From Vulcanimicrobiota bacterium (lineage in GTDB: Bacteria; Vulcanimicrobiota; Vulcanimicrobiia; Vulcanimicrobiales; Vulcanimicrobiaceae): a stretch of 64,000 nt of DNA. Below the pieces are notes generated by a model. It was not told where the DNA came from, ran no database searches, and saw only the letters and a program-made list of their open reading frames with translations. Position numbers and translations under genes: made by a program. The stretch lies in contig DAIDHQ010000006.1 in NCBI GenBank assembly GCA_027459645.1, positions 1 through 64,000 of the forward strand, in the 5' to 3' direction. Below, in pieces: positions 57,576 to 64,000 of the stretch; position 1 is the first letter of the stretch, and each line of letters starts with the position of its first letter.

Positions 57576-59303
57576 TTGCGCACGCTTTGCGCTCTCTTGC
57601 TCGTATTTTTCTTATGGTCGGCTCGCGCCGAGGCCGTCCCCGTTTTTGCCAACGGTCAGGGCGTCTCGTGCGAGGCGTGCCACACCACGTTTCCCGGCAT
57701 GACGCGCTACGGCATGATGGTCATGATGACGAACTTTCAGATCCTCAAGCGTCATCTGCAAGACCAAGCTCTGCCCGTCTCCGCGCGCCTGTACATCACA
57801 TCGTATCTCGCGAATCACGATCAGAAAGGGTCCACGACCGTCAGCGACCTCTCGCTGCTCAGCGGTGGCTTTCTCGGCCGCAATTTCACCTATTACGTCG
57901 AACAGCACGTCATCGATTCTGGCCAGATCGGTGCTACGGAGCAGCTGTGGCTCTCGTGGAACGGCCTCTTCGGTGGAACGAATTCGTTTCAAATCGGAAA
58001 ATTTCACACGCCGTTCCCGTTCATGCCCGCTCACGCGTGGACGCTCGGAAGTTACCTGCTCGCGACGCAGACGACCGGACAGAATCTGTTCAATCCCAAC
58101 GACGCCCGGTGGGGCGTTGCGTTTAACGGGATGTCGAACGAATTCATGTACAACTTTTCGTACCTAACCGGCGCCGGCACTACGAGCGACGCGCTCGATT
58201 TCAACAACAGCGTCAACGACCGCTCGCTCGACTTGAACGTCTCGTACGGCGGCATGGCGATCCCGTATTCGATCGGCGTGGTGGGTATCGCCGGAACGTC
58301 GCCGCTGCACAACGGCGACGCGTTCCAGGGTCTCAACGGCTTTACGCGCGAAGGGGTCTACCTCGGATATCAAACCAACGCGTGGCACTTCCAAACGATG
58401 TACTATCACGGTAACGACTCGCATCCCGATCTCAACGAGTTCGACGTACCGCTCAACGGATATTTCATGGAAGCCGAACGCGATCTGAATTGGCGCAATC
58501 ACCTGCTCGTGCGTTACGACGTCGCGTCGAGCGATACGCTAAACCGCCAATTCGTGTTCGACTACGCGCACAACATTCTGCCCAACGTCGCGGTGATCGG
58601 CGAAATGCTCACCGGACCGAATCAGCGCCCGCAGTTCGGGCTTCAACTCGCGATGGCGGGCCCGTATGAGAAAGGCAAGCGATTCGTGGTGAAAGACGGC
58701 GGCGTAGCGGTCGTACCCGCGGCGCAAAAGAATATGCCGGCAAGCTCGGCCGCATCCGTTGCAGCAAACGCGTCAGGCGGCGATGCGAATAAGGGCGCGT
58801 TGCTCGTGCAAGCCAACGGCTGCATCGGCTGCCACGGCGCGCAGTTCCAAGGCAAGATCGGGCCCGCGCTCTACGGCATCGAGCATAAACTCTCGCCGGA
58901 CCAGATCGCCGACAAGATCTCGCATCCGGTCGCGCCGATGCCAAACTTCGGCTTCACGCCGTCGCAGATCACGAACATCGTCGCATATCTTTCGTCGCTC
59001 GACGGCGGCACCACCGCAGGTTCCGCGCCGGTCGTCACGTTCGATCCGAAGGAACCTTCGAGCGATGCGACGATCGAGGTGCGCTTCAGCGGCACGCCGC
59101 CGAAGCACGTGACCGCGTTGCCGGTGATGCAGATGGGCAATGCGGGCATGCACACGAGCGGCATAGCGCTGACGCCGTCGCCGGCCGATCCGCACCTGTT
59201 CACCGGCCACCTCGAATTCTCGATGGGCGGCCCGTGGGTGATCACCGTCGAATACGACGGAAAATCCATGACCGTTCCGATCGATGTGGGGGCTGGCACG
59301 TGA
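57576..59303 (+). CDS. di-heme cytochrome c fused to a barrel-like domain and a YtkA-like domain
   Basis: A 575-residue exported protein starting at TTG 57576 (ggagg 8 nt upstream). After the signal peptide (residues 1-20) comes a first heme site CEACH (32-36), then a long beta-rich region (about 60-370, with alternating aromatic strands such as NFTYYVEQHVIDSG and FQTMYYHGN, reminiscent of an outer-membrane barrel), a canonical cytochrome c domain with CIGCH (416-420) and axial Met455 in PMPNFGF, and a C-terminal YtkA/FixH-like Ig domain (about 490-570, with FTGHLEFSMGGPWVITVEYD). It is likely an electron-transfer protein at the outer face. Its stop overlaps the multicopper oxidase start. Confidence 0.85.
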   Translation: MRTLCALLLVFFLWSARAEAVPVFANGQGVSCEACHTTFPGMTRYGMMVMMTNFQILKRHLQDQALPVSARLYITSYLANHDQKGSTTVSDLSLLSGGFLGRNFTYYVEQHVIDSGQIGATEQLWLSWNGLFGGTNSFQIGKFHTPFPFMPAHAWTLGSYLLATQTTGQNLFNPNDARWGVAFNGMSNEFMYNFSYLTGAGTTSDALDFNNSVNDRSLDLNVSYGGMAIPYSIGVVGIAGTSPLHNGDAFQGLNGFTREGVYLGYQTNAWHFQTMYYHGNDSHPDLNEFDVPLNGYFMEAERDLNWRNHLLVRYDVASSDTLNRQFVFDYAHNILPNVAVIGEMLTGPNQRPQFGLQLAMAGPYEKGKRFVVKDGGVAVVPAAQKNMPASSAASVAANASGGDANKGALLVQANGCIGCHGAQFQGKIGPALYGIEHKLSPDQIADKISHPVAPMPNFGFTPSQITNIVAYLSSLDGGTTAGSAPVVTFDPKEPSSDATIEVRFSGTPPKHVTALPVMQMGNAGMHTSGIALTPSPADPHLFTGHLEFSMGGPWVITVEYDGKSMTVPIDVGAGT

Positions 59304-60733
59304 AACCGATACGACGTAAGGACTTCTTGCGCGCGGCGGGCGGCGCGATGATTGCGACCGCGCTGCCGCCGCTCTCACGCAAAGCACTCGCGAGCGATCT
59401 CGTCCAGTTCACGCTGACGGCGACCCCGCTCAACTTCAATCCGGTCGCCGGGTTGAACTTTGCGGGGCGCGCGTTTAATGGTTCGATTCCCGGTCCGCTG
59501 TTGCGCGTGATGCACGGTCAGCGGATGCGTGCGACATTCCACAATCGCAGCGGGTCGCCCGCAACGATTCATTGGCACGGCATGATTCTTCCCAACGCCA
59601 TGGACGGCGTGCAGGGCATCACGCAGCCTGCCGTCCCCGACGGCGGTTCGTTCGTGTACGAATTCGCACCCAATCCGCCCGGAACGCGGTGGTATCACGA
59701 TCACGTTTCCGGGGGCTTTGAACGCGGCATGTACGGCATGTTCATCGTCGACGATCCGAAGGAGACGCCCGCGGACGCCGAGTTCGCTCTCGTGTTTCAC
59801 GACGTCCCGAACCTCAAGACCGTCGCCGAAGCGATGCGCGGCGTGAGCAATGCGCCGATGGTCGACCCGATGGGTTCATCCGAGATGACCGGCATGAAGC
59901 CGAACGACCGGATGGGGGATGAAGTTGCCTACCTCGCGCACTGCATCAACGGCGCGAGCTATCCCTCGGGGAAACCGCTCGTGGTGAAGGTCGGGCAGCG
60001 CGTGCGCTTGCGGATCCTCAACGCGAATTTCTCACAGACGCGATACATTCGCCTTGCCGGGCACACGTTGACCGTCACGCACACCGACGGCAATCCGCTC
60101 GAAAAGCCGCTCGACGTTCAAGCCTTACGCGTCGGCGTCGGCGAACGTTACGACGCATGGTTCGAAGTAACCAAACCCGGCGCGTGGCTTCTGCAAGGTC
60201 TCTCGAGCGATCCGCTCGTCTACGAACAAGCGGTCGTCGTATGCACGCCCGGATACGAAAAGGCGACGCCGCTCGGTTCGCCTGAAAGCGTCGAGGGCGT
60301 CGATTTTATCACGTATGAAAAGGCCGGCGGCATTGCCTCGGGCGCTCCCGATCTGCGCGGCGCGCATCCGTACGACTTCATCTTAGGTGGCGGCGCATAC
60401 GGCAGCAACCGCTGGACGATCAATGGTCACGTGTATCCGAACACGCCGCGCATCAAGGTCGTTCGCGACGAAGTCGTGTCGGTACATTTCACCAACAAGA
60501 CCGACATGGATCATCCGATGCACTTGCACGGTCACGTCTTCCACGTTGTCGAGGTCGACGGGAAGACGCTCGCGCGTCCGCTGCCGAAAGACACCTCACT
60601 CGTGCGCGCAAACGGCGGCACGCTGACGTGGCGTTTTAAAGCGAATTCACCGGCGGGAAGGTGGCTGCTCCACTGTCATAACGACATCCACATGATGGAC
60701 GGCATGATGACGGAAGTGGACTACACCGGCTAA
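59300..60733 (+). CDS. Tat-exported multicopper oxidase
   Basis: A 477-residue three-cupredoxin oxidase starting at GTG 59300, overlapping the cytochrome gene stop (GTGA). A Tat signal begins IRRKDFLRAAGGAM. The four copper motifs are intact: HWHG (91-94), WYHDH (131-135), HPMHLHGH (405-412) and HCHNDIHMMDGMM (458-470), providing type 1, 2 and 3 copper ligands. It would couple oxidation of a substrate or metal to oxygen reduction. Coupled translation with the cytochrome fusion suggests that the two exchange electrons or handle the same substrate. Confidence 0.93.
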   Translation: MKPIRRKDFLRAAGGAMIATALPPLSRKALASDLVQFTLTATPLNFNPVAGLNFAGRAFNGSIPGPLLRVMHGQRMRATFHNRSGSPATIHWHGMILPNAMDGVQGITQPAVPDGGSFVYEFAPNPPGTRWYHDHVSGGFERGMYGMFIVDDPKETPADAEFALVFHDVPNLKTVAEAMRGVSNAPMVDPMGSSEMTGMKPNDRMGDEVAYLAHCINGASYPSGKPLVVKVGQRVRLRILNANFSQTRYIRLAGHTLTVTHTDGNPLEKPLDVQALRVGVGERYDAWFEVTKPGAWLLQGLSSDPLVYEQAVVVCTPGYEKATPLGSPESVEGVDFITYEKAGGIASGAPDLRGAHPYDFILGGGAYGSNRWTINGHVYPNTPRIKVVRDEVVSVHFTNKTDMDHPMHLHGHVFHVVEVDGKTLARPLPKDTSLVRANGGTLTWRFKANSPAGRWLLHCHNDIHMMDGMMTEVDYTG

Positions 60734-60740
60734 AGTACGC

Positions 60741-63700
60741 TCACGGCTGCTGCGGAATCGACGGTAGCGGTTGAGAAGCCGCGGCCTTGAGTGCTGCGTC
60801 GTACTGCGGCAACGCACGCGCGTAAGCATTATATGCAGCGCGAGCGTTGCCGTATTCGGCCGCAAGCCTTCCGTAGAATTGCGCGGCCGGAGCCGTTACG
60901 ATGCCTTGCACCGGGAACGACTCGAGCGACGTCAACGCACCATCGAGATTCTCGCGCAGCGATCCCGGTCGCGAGACCGAATCTTCGCCGTTCGTGTAAC
61001 TGGCCGTCAATTTCGCCATGACCGCGAGCCTGCCGCGTTCCGCTCGTGCGAGCGCTGCGGCCGCCGCGCTTCCCGCCGCGGGATGCTGTGCCGCGATCGC
61101 TTTGCCGACCGCATCGAGCTGATTCAACATTTGGTCGACGCCGTTATAGAGAGCGTTCAGCTTCGAGAAGGCCTCATAGCTGCGGCGCATTTGCGCCATC
61201 GTTTCTGTCGACTGAGGATCGGCTTTTACCGCGAACGACTGCACGAACGGATGTCCGCTGAGAACGGCGCGCACGCTGTAGGTTCCCGGAACGACCGTTG
61301 CGCCGTCATCGGGCCCGGCGAAGGCGCGGTTTGCGGCGCCCGTCCATTTCGCGGGCGGTGCGGCGGTAAAATTCCACACGATGCGATTGATGCCGGCATG
61401 GTTCGTGCCCGTCAGCACGCGCACGACGTGCCCTTTTGCATCGACGATCGTGATGGCCGGCTTCGTCTTCTGCGGAGCGGCAAGATAGTACGAAATCGGC
61501 ACGCCGTAGGGCGGATTGTCCGCAGCATATCGCGTGTAGAGCCCTTCGAAGTTATTGGTAAGGTTGTATTCGTACGACGTCCGCGGCTTGAAGAGCATCT
61601 CGCCCATCTTCACGGCAGCCGGAAGTTCTTCCAACGGACGAATGTCGTCCATGACCCAGAGCGACCGTCCGTGCGTCGCAATCACCATATCGCGGAAATG
61701 CGGCTGAATGCGAATGTCGCGCACGGAGACCGCCGGCATGTTGTTGCGCAAGCTTTGCCAATGCGCTCCATCGTCGTACGACGCCCACACGCCTTCTTCG
61801 GTTCCCAAGAACACGAGTTGCGCGTTAAGAACGTCGGGGCGCACGCTGCGAACCCATAACTCTTTCGGCAATCCGGCGGAGATCGACGTCCAATGCGCGC
61901 CGAAGTCGTGCGTCACCCACACGTGCGGTGCGGAATCGCCCATCAAGTGCGCGTCCTCAACGGCATAAGCGGTGCCGCGCACTTGCGGCGACGGTGCAAC
62001 GGTTTCGAAGCGGCCGTTCGCGACGGCGCCGGGCGGCGTGACGTTCTTCCAATGCGCGCCGTTGTCGCGCGTCATCTGCACGTAGCCGTCGTCCGTACCA
62101 ACCCAAATCTCTCCGCGTGAGAGCGGCGAGCCTTCGATATCCAGAATGGTGTCGGTATATTCCGCTCCGGTCACGTCGTGCGTGATCGGACCGCCTGCCG
62201 GCTGCTGATGCGCTTTATCGTTGCGCGTGAGATCCGGACTGATCGGACGCCACGTGCGGCCGCCATCGGTCGTTTGAAACACGACGTTTCCACCAAACCA
62301 CACTTCGCGCGGATTCCAAGGCGCAAACCCGATCGGAGATTCCCAATTAAAGCGATACGGGCTCTTCGCGATGTCGTAATCTTGCTGCACCGTCGTAAAG
62401 TACGGCTGCGTGAACGTCCACTCGCGCGAGCGGCGTTTATAGACGAAGAGCGCGCCGTCTTGTCCGTCGGACCAGATGACGTTCGGATTCGCGGGATCGG
62501 GAATCGCCCACTGCCCGTCGTCGTCCTGCACGACGGCCGTCCAGCCCCAATTGCCGTTGCCGGCTTGATCGAGCGAGTTCGACGGGCCGCAGTACGAATT
62601 GTTGTCTTGCAATCCGCCGCAGACGGTATACGGATTGTCGCTGCCGAGGCCCACGCGATAGAACTGTCCGATCGGCAGGTTCGCCCAAAACGCCCACGTC
62701 TTCGTTCCGTCGACGGTAATGGCATAGCCGCCGTCTTCTCCCACGATCATGCGATTGGGATCGTTCGGCGCAATCCATATAGAGTGGAAATCGGGATGGA
62801 TCTGCAAACCAATAGGTTTGAAGTGTTTTCCGCCGTCGGTGCTGGCAGCCAGAAGCGTCGAAGCCGTAAAGACGTGATCGGGATTTTTCGGATCGACTTC
62901 CACGTGCGAAAAATAGAACGGCCGTTCGTCGATGAGCGTGTTCGAACTCACCAGCTTCCAGCTTTGCCCGCCGTCGCCGGAACGCCAAAGAATTCCGTGC
63001 TTCGATTCGATGAGCGCGTAGACGACCTTTGCGTCGCTCGGTGCGACCGCAAGACCGATGCGTCCGGTGATGCCGGCGGGGAGTCCGTGACCGGTAAGCC
63101 GGGTCCACGTGCGTCCGCCATCGTTCGAACGATAGAGCCCATCGCGATTTCCGCCGCTGCGAAAGGTCCAAGGACGCCGCTGAAATTCCCAGACGCCCGC
63201 ATAAATGACGTTCGGATCTTTCGGGTTCATCGCAAGATCCGACACGCCGCTCTGCGGACCGACGGCGAGGGTTTTGCTCCACGTCTTCCCGCCGTCGAAC
63301 GTTACGTACGCGCCGCGGTGCGGAGAATCGGCGAACACGTTTCCGAGCGCGCCGACGATTACGTGCTGAGGATTCGACGGATCGATCAAGATGCGCGAGA
63401 TGTACTTCGTGCCGCGCAGCCCGACGCTAACCCAGGTTTTCCCGCCGTCGGTCGTTTTATAGACGCCGTCGCCGTAGCTCACGTCGTTGCGCGGGTTGGA
63501 TTCGCCCGTACCGACCCACACGGTGTTTTCGTTCGTCGGGTCGATCGCGACCGCACCGATCGCGCCGACCGGTTCTCGATCGAAGACCGGCGTCCAGGCC
63601 GCTCCGCCATCGGTGCTCTTCCACACGCCGCCACCGGCTGCGCCAAGGTAATACAGGTTCGGATCTTGGGCGGTTCCCGCCACGCTCGTAACGCGTCCGC

Positions 63701-63836
63701 CGGCAACGGCGGGCCCCATCGAGCGCCACCGCATCTGTCCCGTGGGGAGCGGTGCGGCTGCTGCGGCGGAAACGGAAAGCGCGAAGAGCGCGGCAACGGT
63801 AACGTACGAACGCATCACAAGACGAAGGTTTTCCAT
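60741..63836 (-). CDS. large BNR/VPS10-type beta-propeller secreted protein
   Basis: A 1031-residue exported protein with a signal peptide (YVTVAALFALSVSAAAAA). The body contains many BNR/sortilin-type Asp-box repeats (STDGGAAWTP, TTDGGKTWVS, SNDGGRTWTR, SGDGGQSWKL, TTDGGRTWRP, RDNGAHWKN), giving a VPS10-like multi-blade propeller of about 700 residues, followed by an Ig-like domain (ITIVDAKGHVVRVLTGTNHAG) and a helical C-terminus. Similar giant proteins are common in soil bacteria and their ligand is unknown. Two in-frame starts exist: ATG 63836 or ATG 63815. It is convergent with the oxidase gene, 7 bp apart. Confidence 0.9.
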   Translation of the reverse strand: MENLRLVMRSYVTVAALFALSVSAAAAAPLPTGQMRWRSMGPAVAGGRVTSVAGTAQDPNLYYLGAAGGGVWKSTDGGAAWTPVFDREPVGAIGAVAIDPTNENTVWVGTGESNPRNDVSYGDGVYKTTDGGKTWVSVGLRGTKYISRILIDPSNPQHVIVGALGNVFADSPHRGAYVTFDGGKTWSKTLAVGPQSGVSDLAMNPKDPNVIYAGVWEFQRRPWTFRSGGNRDGLYRSNDGGRTWTRLTGHGLPAGITGRIGLAVAPSDAKVVYALIESKHGILWRSGDGGQSWKLVSSNTLIDERPFYFSHVEVDPKNPDHVFTASTLLAASTDGGKHFKPIGLQIHPDFHSIWIAPNDPNRMIVGEDGGYAITVDGTKTWAFWANLPIGQFYRVGLGSDNPYTVCGGLQDNNSYCGPSNSLDQAGNGNWGWTAVVQDDDGQWAIPDPANPNVIWSDGQDGALFVYKRRSREWTFTQPYFTTVQQDYDIAKSPYRFNWESPIGFAPWNPREVWFGGNVVFQTTDGGRTWRPISPDLTRNDKAHQQPAGGPITHDVTGAEYTDTILDIEGSPLSRGEIWVGTDDGYVQMTRDNGAHWKNVTPPGAVANGRFETVAPSPQVRGTAYAVEDAHLMGDSAPHVWVTHDFGAHWTSISAGLPKELWVRSVRPDVLNAQLVFLGTEEGVWASYDDGAHWQSLRNNMPAVSVRDIRIQPHFRDMVIATHGRSLWVMDDIRPLEELPAAVKMGEMLFKPRTSYEYNLTNNFEGLYTRYAADNPPYGVPISYYLAAPQKTKPAITIVDAKGHVVRVLTGTNHAGINRIVWNFTAAPPAKWTGAANRAFAGPDDGATVVPGTYSVRAVLSGHPFVQSFAVKADPQSTETMAQMRRSYEAFSKLNALYNGVDQMLNQLDAVGKAIAAQHPAAGSAAAAALARAERGRLAVMAKLTASYTNGEDSVSRPGSLRENLDGALTSLESFPVQGIVTAPAAQFYGRLAAEYGNARAAYNAYARALPQYDAALKAAASQPLPSIPQQP

Positions 63837-63876
63837 CGGACTAGGGTCCGCCTTGAATCACCCCGCCGGACGCGGG

Positions 63877-64000
63877 CTAAAATTTCATGCGATCGACGGG
63901 CCGTTGCCCCAAATTTTCTATGCCGTAATGTTTGAAACGAGGCCATACCACCGAGAGCGGCTGGTGCATGCCGGTGCACAACAATATCGGCCGATGCGTT
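63877..64000 (-). CDS. C-terminal fragment of a gene running off the right edge
   Basis: On the minus strand 40 codons are open from the window edge to TAG at 63877-63879, reading CTGMHQPLSVVWPRFKHYG and ending RPVDRMKF. The aromatic-rich tail looks like real protein, but I do not recognise the family. The stop is 40 bp upstream of the BNR-propeller gene start, so the two are likely in one operon. Confidence 0.6.
   Translation of the reverse strand, partial: THRPILLCTGMHQPLSVVWPRFKHYGIENLGQRPVDRMKF

Noticed and set aside
62178-63935. 585-codon open frame antisense to the BNR-propeller gene
   Set aside because: Composition is that of a shadow frame and the propeller gene has signal peptide and Asp-box repeats.

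Overview
This is a GC-rich (roughly 60-65 %), gene-dense chromosomal segment of a diderm-like bacterium with many TTG and GTG starts, many 1-50 nt gene overlaps, and mostly housekeeping genes. The mixture is distinctive. A whiA-gap-pgk-tpiA-gpmI-punA block, yggS-sepF-divIVA and csaB-DUF5693 recall Actinobacteria and Firmicutes, while lgt, lspA and several lipobox proteins sit beside an outer-membrane-like cytochrome fusion. My best guess is a member of Candidatus Eremiobacterota (WPS-2) or a neighbouring terrabacterial phylum. This is inferred from gene content only; no 16S or marker search was possible.

Layout, left to right. 1-8.1 kb: MATE exporter (-), then the S4 protein, whiA and the lower-glycolysis operon with a purine nucleoside phosphorylase (+). 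8.1-8.5 kb: intergenic palindromic repeats with a 145-bp duplication that copied the 3' end of punA. 8.5-15.1 kb: membrane mannosyltransferase-like protein, an exordium-like lipoprotein, a BON protein, and a compact flagellar-basal-body-like cluster (flgF/flgG-like, a tiny FlgJ-like ORF, a FliA-like sigma factor). 15.1-24.2 kb: a second repeat patch, then a signalling island: a degenerate CheR-like protein, a 2089-residue hybrid histidine kinase with eleven 92-residue HAMP-pair repeats and three receiver domains, and a divergent SpoIIE phosphatase fused to an anti-sigma-type ATPase. 24.2-31.6 kb: leuB, cell division (divIVA, sepF, yggS), lipoprotein maturation (lgt, lspA), ccdA, rluD, a CPBP protease and tgt.

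31.6-34 kb is a decay zone: a lipoprotein ORF overlapping the tail of a broken 1-phosphofructokinase (internal deletion plus in-frame TGA), and a frameshifted BON gene, next to a Uma2 gene. 34-46 kb: ileS, csaB, a DUF5693 membrane protein, an enoyl-CoA hydratase-like gene, tRNA-Val(TAC), an RsbW-like kinase, an S41 protease, a DMT transporter and tsaC. 46-54 kb: small secreted proteins, a DUF4097 protein, a peptide-binding lipoprotein, a membrane-anchored GAF-STAND-TPR protein and an FMN alpha-hydroxyacid oxidase. 53.7-60.7 kb: a PerR/Fur-like regulator divergent from katG with a Fur-like palindrome between them, PAP2 phosphatase, then a two-gene unit of a di-heme cytochrome / barrel-like / YtkA-like fusion followed by a Tat-exported multicopper oxidase. 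60.7-64 kb: a large BNR/VPS10-type beta-propeller protein and the tail of one more gene.

The most unusual elements are the bacterial poly-HAMP kinase whose repeat closely resembles fungal group III (Nik1/Os-1) kinases, the STAND protein lacking any visible DNA-binding effector, the cytochrome-barrel-YtkA/multicopper oxidase pair, and the MITE-like dispersed palindromes. No CRISPR array, prophage, transposase or rRNA is visible.
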